Positions 56,130-64,000 of a stretch of 64,000 bases of DNA are shown here, one piece after another (within the stretch, counting starts at the first letter, position 1; each line of letters starts with the position of its first letter). The stretch is from Phoma sp. XZ068 (taxonomy: Eukaryota; Ascomycota; Dothideomycetes; Pleosporales; Didymellaceae), in the NCBI GenBank assembly GCA_004835665.1, contig RBKR01000024.1, forward strand, positions 558,001 to 622,000. Direction: 5' to 3'. Below the pieces are notes generated by a model. The model had not been told where the DNA came from. It was given only the letters and a program-made list of their open reading frames with translations, and did not search any database. The translations under genes were made by a program, and so were the position numbers.

Positions 56130-57488
56130 ATGGCCATTGATGTGCTTTCGGCACGCGGCGCGTTCCATGGCCCAATTTGCTCTATTATGTCGAGCTTCCT
56201 CACCTACGACACATATACTTTGCTCCGCAAGAACCAACACTCCCTCCAAGACATGTGCGCGCCATCGTTGATCTCCTTGCAGACATCGTTACTCCATCCT
56301 ATACTCTCCAGCAGTATATCCCTGGGCACTCAATCCGACGAGCCGAGTAGTGAGGACGATAGCTTATCCTTTCCGGACTACGGCAGCGTCGTGCGACAAT
56401 ACAGGACGGGCGTCGCTAGTCTAGACACGGACTCATCGAGACCCACAACAGCTCCACCGACGTCTTTACCCTCACCATCGCCAAGCGTTCCAATTCCCTC
56501 AAACACACCGTTGACTGCACCCGACCCATTACCTATATCGGAAGATGACACTGCTGTCCGCAAGGAACCCTCACATCAAGTCGACTATCTCTCGTACGAA
56601 TGGCGCGTGGAAGATATTTGGTCATCGTGACGGCACATTGTGGAACACGTCAAAGTCTACGGCGAGCACTCCAGGCTTGATAATGCCTCATGGAGAATAT
56701 GGGCCAAGTCTCAGTTCAAACGAAAGACTATGTCGCCCGAGACGCTCAACTGGTGAGTCAGTCCCGGTTATCTCGATCGTAATCCATGCCATGGGGTACA
56801 AATCTACTCATCGGTGCACGCCACCTTTCAGGTTTCTGTCTTAAACGGCACTAACGAACCAAACAGGTTGAAAGAGGTGGACGTAACTTGGTTGTACGGG
56901 CCCACGCAACCTGCCTCGAACCGTTTTTATTCACAACAACATTCTGAGCCTGCCAGCCGGTTACCGAAGACCAGCTCCTACGTCAATGGCGTTCAAACAA
57001 TCCTCAAGAAGCCCAGCTTGTCGAAAGCAATGTTGCAAAAGTCGCTGCCAAATTCGTCATTAGTGCAGCAAGCCGCAGAGTTTGTGCAGGCCCAACGAAC
57101 AACCATTGGTCGGGCTACGCCAATAGATTGCCCCACGCCTTCGACCATGGCACGGGGATTGATGCGGGAGGCTACTGGTTACTTTACACCTAGATCTGCG
57201 TCCAGCCTACAAACATTACACCAAAGCAAGAAAAAGCACATCCAGTTCGACGATAATGTAGAGCAGTGCATTGCCGTCGAGTACAATGATGCGGACGACG
57301 ATGAAGCCGACTTCAATCACAACCCCTGGGCGAAGTACCAAGAATACGAATCTTCGTCTAATGAGGTTGTAGGGATAATGAAACGCTCACGCAGAAGGAC
57401 GCCGTTGTCGCGGACAGCCTCCACAACCAGCATTAGCTGCGATAACAAAACCATTGCTAAGCTACCATCCACAACTCTCAGTACATGA
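56130..57488 (+). pseudogene. Reg1/Hex2-like PP1 regulatory subunit with one nonsense codon
   Basis: Exons 56130..56752 and 56867..57488 surround a 114-bp intron (GTGAGT, branch cactaacg, AACAG). ATG 56130 or 56187 is possible. The conserved DUF1752/GATA-like block reads VDYLSYEWRVEDIWSS, then TGA (56628) where the family has Trp. It continues in frame with RHIVEHVKVYGEHSRL, NASWRIWAKSQFKRKTMSPE, TLNW and, after the intron, LKEVDVTWLYGPTQP. Exon 2 contains ILKKPSLSKAMLQKSL and KKHIQFDDNVEQCIAVEYND, the second a likely PP1-docking (KxIxF) and Reg1 signature. Reg1 targets the Glc7 phosphatase in glucose repression. Only the TGG-to-TGA change stops it, so decay is recent; translation could give a 166-residue N-terminal stub. 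Confidence 0.8.
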
Positions 57489-58155
57489 TAGAATCTCCTG
57501 ATGTCACCAAAAACCAACAGCAGTACTATCTTGGAGTCAAACGGCCGTAAGGCATATCTCCCTCGCCTTCGCAGGAGACATTGAAGCCTTCTAATCCGTT
57601 AAGGGGTATCTTGCTTGCCCAGGATAACGTTGAGGGCGGTAATTATATCAACACAGGTATGATTGAACGCGGCCGCAAACGCCTACGGCTTCTAGCTCTT
57701 CCTCAATACTGAAGAGTGACTCCTCTGCACTGTTGGCAACTGGCGTGGCCCCAGCAGAACTTGGTAAACACTTTCCTATATTGATATTGGAAACCGGTTA
57801 CTGTACCACCGTTGTCCGCCTATATGCACAATCTGAACCGTTGTCGATGCATCATACTGGCATATTCTTACAGCTCAATAATTTAGAGCGCTCTGCAGGA
57901 GTAACAAAGGGTGTGTTGGTCAAGAGGAGCGGCGATACGTAACCTAAGGATAGGTTGTGAACAAATCGAGGAAGCCGAAGCTAATGTTTGATCAGGAAGC
58001 CATGGGGCTATGTGATTGATCTGAAGTACTACCCGAAATTATGCGTGTGCTGTTACACCCCCAAGCACCGCCATGCTATGCAATAGCGGGCGGCGCCCCT
58101 TATTGTGCGTGGACTGAATCGAGATGGAAGCAAACCACTTTCGTTGTGACCGCCT
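57489..58155. other. Spacer; nothing recognised
   Basis: No supported feature. Confidence 0.4.
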
Positions 58156-58452
58156 TTTAAGCCCGCTTATCCATAGGTACCGCCCCTGTCTCAGCCCACA
58201 AGCCAGCGATATGAACAAACAAACTCCAACTTAAGGTGGTGATTCCCAGGCTGAACAATCTGAGCCTGATAGTCGACCCACCAGAAACGAAATCACGACC
58301 CCAACGTGGGGAGAGCACGTAGCAATTGTCGCAGACGGCTAACCAGATATTCTGGCGAGCAGCCGCATTGTCAAGATTGTCTGGATCGACATGTGTCTTG
58401 CGGCTACAAACAACTTCGAATGGACCGCCTGAAGGAGTTTGTCTTCCAATTT
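58156..58452 (-). pseudogene. Coding-like fragment, unknown family
   Basis: About 98 open codons: GGPFEVVCSRKTHVDPDNLD, NAAARQNIWLAVCDNCYVLS, GGSTIRLRLFSLGITTLSW, ending AVPMDKRA and TAA. No ATG at the start and stops on entry. It reads like part of an enzyme but I cannot name it. Confidence 0.35.
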
Positions 58453-59360
58453 ATATGTGCTTGATGCAGTACCACTAGTAAAGTGCCATCTGAGGCCCGT
58501 TATATGTACCAGAGACAATGGCAAGATTAACCCTGTTGAGAGGTTTGTTGAATATGTAAACTTGCAAATAAATGAGTAACTCATAGGATCACGATGAAGC
58601 CATTCCCGGAAGTACATAGGCAACCCAGGGGTACACAATCGATCGATTGATTACGTTTGAGTTGTTATATACTCAAAGCGAGATTTACACTTTTGTTCGT
58701 TTTGTTCGTTCCACTTCACTACTTGCAAACGATCAGGCGCGAGCGGGGGGCCGCTACCCCATTGCGGGAGCAAACCGGCCAGCCATCACTTCTTCATTCG
58801 ACATTCTAAAACAGGTCCCCTCATTTTTCTTCATAATGACCTTCCACATAGCCAATAATTGAAGGATATATGGGGTATTGGTTTAACAAAGGCTCTGCTC
58901 GCTGCTACAATGTCAAGCCTACATAGCCACAGGCTATTGACGAGAACATAAAGCGCACCAAACAGACTGAATTCAAATGTATGTTTGCGAGGCCTTCAAA
59001 AGTTCAGTGAATGAACGAACGAGCACTTCCGTTGCCACATGGCTTGCGCCTTGAATGAATGATTTCCATGGGCTAATTCTGGGGTCTGCATTCGAACACA
59101 GTCTGCAAATAGCATCCTCGTGACTTCGTACCAGTATCGGTGGCCGTTAGCAAGTATACCCCACAAAAGGTGTTCAAGAGTTTGGCCCGGCCGGATTCTT
59201 GTGGCACAATGACAAGCCGGGAATGTATGCTGTGAAACAGCAGCTGCAAAGATCAACCTATTGACAACTGACACGCCGCTAGCCGAACAATGATGCGGCT
59301 GACATTTCATTTTGTTAAATTTGCTCTATCAGTCTCACAGTTGAGGATAACGGTAGGTAA
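58453..59360. other. Region without a supported gene
   Basis: Short frames only. Confidence 0.4.
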
Positions 59361-59576
59361 GGTGATGGCCACGGAACATGGCAGAGATTTAGTCCGATTC
59401 GACCCTTCACCGAATGGCTCCCAGATTCACATCGACTGATCAAAGTGAATGATTGTGCGGCGAAAGCGCTGGACATCTTCACGGTCGCTGATGTACCGCG
59501 TGGCACTCGTGTAGCGGCTCTGGTCAAATCGATCGGATCAACGGTGACTCGAAGAGAGTTGTGCGCACAGTTTTAA
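59361..59576 (+). pseudogene. Coding-like 3' fragment, unknown family
   Basis: 72 open codons without ATG: FSPIRPFTEWLPDSHRLIKV, DCAAKALDIFTVADVPRGTR, VAALVKSIGSTVTRRELCAQ, then TAA. Good codon use; family not recognised. Confidence 0.35.
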
Positions 59577-59667
59577 GCCTTCCTGCCCCCCTTTCCCACC
59601 ACAGAGTTAATACTTAGAGCTCCACGGTCTTTGCGGGCGTTGCATTTAAACGTGCTGTGGAGCATGA

Positions 59668-59722
59668 GTAGGACACATGAGTCATGACTGCTCTGCAGTC
59701 ATGTAATGTGGTCCTAGGCTTA
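59668..59722 (+). repeat. Partial copy 3 of the dispersed repeat
   Basis: Shares ggacacatgagtcatg, a ctgctctgcag core in the flipped orientation, and tgtggtcctaggcttaca with copy 1 at 21610-21665. The palindromic centre appears inverted relative to copy 1. Confidence 0.5.
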
Positions 59723-61011
59723 CAAGATTTGCCGACGTCCAACAATAGCGCTACTATTGACTAGAACTATTGTAGACAGGACTAAGATGCAGCTTTAGTG
59801 CTGTCTGATGCGTGATGCTCTGCAACCAGTAGTTCTCTGATACGACCAACCCCGCTTAACCAAAATGCTGGAGATTCTGGCCTCATTCACGAGGCACGAC
59901 CCGCTTTTTGTAGGGCCTGGAATGATAAACAGCCTTCTGCTATTCATGTCTTTGGCAAACTCGTAGAATTTGCACCTAGATTCGCTTCAGGATTGGGTGA
60001 CAATTGAATTTGGTCAGAAAACCGTTTCGGTCCTCAAGGCTGCCAACCAATCACCACTCTCGGCTTTGGTTGTGCTTGTTGAATGAAAGAAGCCAAGCTA
60101 CTGTAAAGTCTCTATATCCGTCTGTCTGCAACCATCGACTTGATGGTCAGCAGAGTGTGGCAGTTTGAGCATGTTTTATCTATCGAGATACGCTAAATCG
60201 CAGAGTGCGAAGAGTAGGTCGTGCACTTTGACTCATTTGGAACATGAGCAGAAGGTCATTGGCATTTTTCACACCTTTTCAACCGAGATGAGCAAGTCTC
60301 TTCTCGGTGTTGGCTGTCACTGAAATCTATCAAAACACTGTTCGCTACGTGCAAGGTATAAAAGTCGTTGATTTGGATGTGTTTTCCAATAACGAATGTT
60401 GAAGTCTCCGCAAAGTGATCAATAGCATGTCTAGTAGAAACCAAAGCTGCTTGTTTATCGACAGATTCCCCTCTTGAACCCCTCACAAATTTCGTGCTCG
60501 TGCGGTGGATTGGTTTTTTTTTTGCTGAATACTTGCGGCGTTGTTGCCATACCATCCCACTTCTTGAGCCTATGCACGATCCGCTCGGCGTACGACTGTT
60601 GTGTAAACGAAAACTCCTTAGCTGATCACAAGCCTTGCATCTCTAATTGTAAACGAGAGCGCTATACCCATTGCCAAAGTAACGACTTATCAAAATCGTC
60701 ACCATCTTGCTGCTCCATGCGGGTGTTTTGCAAGCCTTCTTCGTACACAAAATTTGCCCATAACGTGAGTCGAGCATTTGTCATTGCAGTCGTCGTCATG
60801 GTCCTCATCGCCAGTACCTTCATGGAGATTTGTGTAGCGGACATCAGGGAGAACTGGTTGAGCAATGTCTTGATGCAGTTCAGGAAACGACGTGAAGTAC
60901 GTTCGCCTCTCGTGTATGAGTGGACGGCTCTTTTTTTCAGTCATGTCGGCTCTGCAATTCGGGTGTTTCGATTGAATCGGATAGATTTAAAGAAGAATTG
61001 AACCGGGTTGA
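59723..61011. other. Region without a firm gene
   Basis: A minus-strand ATG ORF at 60699-60944 (TEKKSRPLIHERRTYFTSF, acidic GTGDEDHDDDCNDK) and a frame at 60256-60480 are weak candidates. Neither has homology I recognise. Confidence 0.3.
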
Positions 61012-62675
61012 TTAAACAAGAATTGTTGGAGCTGTTGAATGTGGAGCAGATGGCCTTCCCAGCATATATGTGGGAGATTGTAACATTCTGGCTGTGCTTT
61101 CTGAAATCTGAGGGGTTCGCAAATCGCCCATTGTCAGGCTGGCATCATGGTACGTAACCTTTTGGAAATGTTCAGACCAGATCATAAAGCCCATTCCAGT
61201 CGCATTGCTCGCGACTCGCCTGGCGAATTGACGCAGTCTATGAGCCCAATCAAAGGGGGAGCGCGAGCCTTGGACCAGAAATCGCTGTCGCAGAACGTCG
61301 AGCATGTCTGCCGGATATTCTACGTGCCCATCTTCAGCTGCTACGACCGCCCGCTGGATCACGAGCATCTGCGCTATTTTGATATATTTTGAGAGCACTG
61401 GCGAATAACCGGCAGCATCGTGAAGAGTCCCTGCATCCCTCTCTTTTATGCCGAGCACAGCGAGGAAAACCACAACACCGCTTTCGTAGATGCTACCGCG
61501 GAGACGGTGGTCCAGCAGGGATATGCACAACGATAGGCATACTCTATCCAACGCTCTTGTGTCTGTACTTCCCCCCTAACAAACCTCTTCTGCCAGGCCC
61601 AATACTTCGTGAATGCTTGTCAGCTGCAATGCTGTATGTTGGTGGGGGAGTCGGATCGCTTCATCTCCTCCTTGGCCTTGGCTTGTACGACATACAAAGC
61701 AAAGAAGACACTTCCAGGTATACTTGTACGCTCTGTATGTCTCCTTCCTCAATCTCACCACGAGTTCTCTCTCGCTAGCTCGCCTCGAGTCGTCGTTGAC
61801 AAAGCTGTTGATCCGAAAGCGGTCAAAGACACCGATCCTGTCATCGCAGACAGCAGTATTAGTTGCCTCGACCAGCCGGTCCAAGCTTTCGGTAAGTACT
61901 TGCAGGTGCGGTTCTATAGATGGGTTGGGCATATGCGCTAGACGGGCGGCTTTGAGGAGCGGGATTCCGCTGAAAATCTGTCGGTACCCCGTATGTTCCA
62001 TCCATGGATCCACTTCGGTATCTGCTGCTGTGGGCTTACAGACATCTGCGCTAGCATCCAACATCTTTCGGTTGCTATCTAGCTCCGTGCTCACCAGCTC
62101 ATGAAGCAGAGCCTCCCTAGAAAGCGCCACTCTTCTGGCTCTCTCGCGCCCTCAACGAGACCAGCTGTTGGTTCTGTCTCTTGCTGCGGAGTGACCTGGA
62201 AAAACTAGCATTGAAGGCCCCTCGAGAAAAACTGTTGGCAGTAAACAGCAGTGGATATTGGGATTCCGTCTTCCATGAAGTCTTGTGTGGCGTCGTGCCG
62301 ACCACCGCGTTTCTTCCGCACGGCTCGGTGCTCTTGGAAATGCGCTGACATCCTCGATTGCACACTGAGAGTTGACGGGAGAAAGTGGAGGCGTCGAGAG
62401 CATTTCTCCCGCGATGCAAGGGGAGTCCCGGATAGGAGGCGAGGCAGGTCTCGGTCGGGGGATCTTATGCCTCGCTGGATCGACGATGTCCGGGAACTCT
62501 GTCTGTACCTTCTCGCGATGCTTGCAGCTCCGCCTGTTCTATCGCGTGTTCGAATGTCTGGGTGCGATGCGTGCTTGCTGCGGAGATGAGTAGCCAGCGC
62601 TGCTAGATTGACGCAATATCCGCACTTTCGACATAGGAGGAGGTTATAGGGCTGCAGAACTTTAAAGAGGTCCAT
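61012..62675 (-). pseudogene. OrsD-family (DUF3505) protein, decayed copy 2
   Basis: ATG at 62675 opens MDLFKVLQPYNLLLCRKCGY with finger 1 (CRKCGY...HLRSKH). Frameshifts follow. Then VYCQQFFSRGLQC, a TAG, and FFQVTPQQETEPTAGLVEGA lead to the well-preserved VDPWMEHTGYRQIFSG, YKYTWKCLLCFVCRTSQGQG (61700), ISLLDHRLRGSIYESGVVVF, IKIAQMLVIQRAVVAAEDGH and FMIWSEHFQKVTYHDASLTM (61140). These align end to end with copy 1 at 34819-36400. Homology ends after GDLR, so the C-terminal half is missing, and the last 30 codons to the stop at 61012 are unrelated. Confidence 0.7.
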
Positions 62676-62981
62676 GGTACATAGATGTTGACTGAGTGAT
62701 GGGTACCTATCCTTACCACGCGTTGTGTTCGCTGCATTACGACGCGACCTCGGAACACGCATTGCAGGGGGCCTCTCAATTTTGCCCGACGCTGAAATTG
62801 TGCAGCGATTTCTGTAAACCCTAATCTCGGACGGTCCGCGGGCGAAATGGAAGGCTCGATGCACGATGATTGGCTGGTCAAAAGAATTCACCGAAGTTGA
62901 CCGCAGCATAGGATGGAGGAAGTGCATGGGGTGAAGCTGCCGACGCCGGAGGAGAAGAGCGGACAACAATGATGATTTGGT
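62676..62981. other. Spacer between OrsD and homoisocitrate dehydrogenase relics
   Basis: 300 bp, no feature recognised; open frames here are read-through. Confidence 0.4.
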
Positions 62982-63541
62982 TTAGATGGGGTTGGCGATG
63001 CCCTGGCCCTCGATGTCGGGGGCAGAGCCGTGGCAGGCTCACCGATCACAAAGTCTTTGCCAAAGTGGGCGGAGGGGACGAGACCGAGAGAACCAACGAG
63101 AGCGGCGGCGCCATCGGAGAGGATGTCTCCGTACAGGTTGAGTGCGACGATGACGTCGTAGTCCTGGGCTCCACGACGCTGATAAGCTGGTACTTCCGCT
63201 CAGCGAGCGCCCTGCGGGCGGTCTCGCGGAAGAGGCCGTCGGTCTACGAGAACACGTTGGACTTATGGGTGACGGTGACGAGAGGGCGGGAGTGGATTGA
63301 AGAGGCGCCGGCGTCGCGGACGCGCTGGCGGCGGAGGGCGATGTCACTAGCCATGGCGGGGGTATTGTACGAGGCGGTCTCATAGATGCACTTAATCGCC
63401 TCAGCAACCTTGCTGCCATCTGCGGCGGCTTAGGTGTTCTCCTCCTTAACGTACAGGTCCTTGGTGTTCTTGCGGACGATGAAGAGCGTTCTTGGCGCTG
63501 GCGACTGACTTGAGGTGGCGGACGTTGGCGTACATCTGCAG
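62982..63541 (-). pseudogene. Homoisocitrate dehydrogenase (LYS12-type) pseudogene fragment
   Basis: Minus-strand words in the right order for the lysine-pathway homoisocitrate dehydrogenase: MYANVRHLKSVASAKNAL, then FIVRKNTKDLYVKEENT, TAA, AAADGSKVAEAIKCIYET and DIALRRQRVRDAGASSIHSR. PLVTVTHKSNVFS is followed by TAG (CAG in the family), then TDGLFRETARRALAERKYQL. After a frameshift QDYDVIVALNLYGDILSDGA, ALVGSLGLVPSAHFG and FVIGEPA appear. After another comes HGSAPDIEGQGIANPI and a stop. Both ends of the gene are missing. The enzyme oxidises homoisocitrate to 2-oxoadipate in mitochondria. This copy cannot function, so lysine synthesis must rely on another copy. Confidence 0.85.
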
Positions 63542-63720
63542 GCCTATACACTCTCGTGTTTGCTTTTACGAGCGGCTTGTCGAGCAGAATTATCCGCGCC
63601 CACGATTCAAGCGTTTTAAGCATGTCCAAACACTGCGGCTGGTTCAAGGAGCCTACTCTCGGGAATGGCTCCTCAATATCGTCCGGCGGGGTCTATGAAT
63701 CAGTAAACGCAATCTCCGTC
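63542..63720. other. Spacer; nothing recognised
   Basis: Probably holds the promoter of the next plus-strand gene. Confidence 0.4.
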
Positions 63721-64000
63721 ATGGCACGAAACGTTTACTGCAGAAGTGCGGGTTACTCCCGGTCTTGTTATGGTCGATTTGGAGATAAGTCAACGGCATG
63801 TGAAAATTACATCCTACCGGCTTTGCCGTATCTCGTTCGAAAGGACGTTCCATGTCCATTTGCTGGCAGAGCATGCAACGGCTTCGCTATGTCACTCGAC
63901 ACAGGTCATTTGCGCTCTCACATCCATTTTGGAATGAATACCCGCTCTGAGGATGCCCTGTCTGTGCGGAAAGTTCTCACATGTGTACCTTTAGCCGGCG
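63721..64000 (+). CDS. Partial gene with a zinc-finger-like N-terminus (runs off right edge)
   Basis: ATG at 63721 opens a frame that stays open to base 64000. It reads VYCRSAGYSRSCYGRFGDKS, YILPALPYLVRKDVPCPF, AGRACNGFAMSLDTGHLRSH and IHFGMNTRSEDALSV. The C-x6-C...H-x3-H spacing (CPFAGRAC...HLRSHIH) resembles a single degenerate C2H2 finger of fungal transcription factors or of repeat-associated proteins. Family not recognised; the remainder is outside the window. Confidence 0.5.
   Translation, partial: MARNVYCRSAGYSRSCYGRFGDKSTACENYILPALPYLVRKDVPCPFAGRACNGFAMSLDTGHLRSHIHFGMNTRSEDALSVRKVLTCVPLAG

Noticed and set aside
63039..63647. 202-codon minus-strand Pro/Ser/Arg-rich open frame
   Set aside because: It is the out-of-frame reading of the GC-rich homoisocitrate dehydrogenase pseudogene; the correct frames carry the family motifs.
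1..64000. Telomeric repeats or a chromosome end
   Set aside because: No TTAGGG/CCCTAA array is present, although the gene content would suit a subtelomere.
1..64000. Starship-type giant element (DUF3435 captain)
   Set aside because: No DUF3435 tyrosine recombinase is recognised. The recombinase-like pattern noted lies in an OrsD-family body, which is a different family.

Overview
The window reads as nuclear DNA of a filamentous ascomycete (Pezizomycotina). Dothideomycetes is my best guess, from the gene families present rather than from any decisive marker. Introns are short (43-122 bp) with GT/AG borders and recognisable branch sites. The families are typical of such fungi: an Hsp70-like ATPase, a DUF3716 zinc protein, Fot1/pogo transposons, an HNH_2 protein, a CAP20/perilipin-like protein, OrsD (DUF3505) proteins and a Reg1-type PP1 subunit. 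Gene density is low. Most recognisable genes carry nonsense codons, frameshifts or truncations, so this looks like an accessory, transposon-rich compartment (dispensable chromosome, subtelomere or similar) rather than core euchromatin.

Layout. 1-2430: partial Hsp70-like gene (-). 4341-5831: decayed unknown gene (-). 5.8-12.5 kb: nothing recognisable. 12578-13452: Aurora kinase pseudogene (+). 16343-17085: two convergent small hypothetical genes. 18423-19388: two-exon DUF3716 gene (+). 22255-24207: copy A (-) of a decayed unknown gene whose copy B (+) lies at 42088-44390. 24355-25227: 5'-truncated aldo-keto reductase (-). 28758-32200: NB-ARC, NTF2-like and GAL80-like relics, the last cut by a decayed Fot1/pogo element (32219-33995). 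34819-37439: large decayed OrsD-family gene. 37614-39465: structurally perfect Tc1/mariner-class element with an open transposase. It sits 77 bp before the start codon of an intact HNH-nuclease gene (39542-40948). 44.6-46.2 kb: nested fragments of another pogo element and two further OrsD-type N-termini. 48177-48533: hypothetical exon. 49588-50015: CAP20-like relic (-). 51121-51849: intact RapZ-C-like gene (-). 53537-53887: possible further OrsD-family fragment. 55666-55982: EthD gene with one frameshift (-). 56130-57488: Reg1-like gene with one nonsense codon (+). 61012-62675: second long OrsD-family relic (-). 62982-63541: homoisocitrate dehydrogenase pseudogene (-). 63721-64000: start of a zinc-finger-like gene leaving the right edge (+).

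How it fits together. Nothing here forms an operon or a metabolic cluster. The common theme is duplication followed by decay. Several housekeeping-type genes (Aurora kinase, lysine-pathway homoisocitrate dehydrogenase, Reg1) are present only as broken copies, so intact versions presumably sit elsewhere. OrsD-type sequences recur four or five times in both orientations. An old 1.9-kb inverted duplication contains an almost identical stretch of about 330 bp, which looks like gene conversion. Many stops are consistent with G-to-A or C-to-T change (TGG to TGA, CAG/CAA to TAG/TAA), as repeat-induced point mutation would give. The genes that look functional are the Hsp70-like gene, the DUF3716 gene, the Tc1/mariner transposase, the HNH protein and the RapZ-C-like protein.
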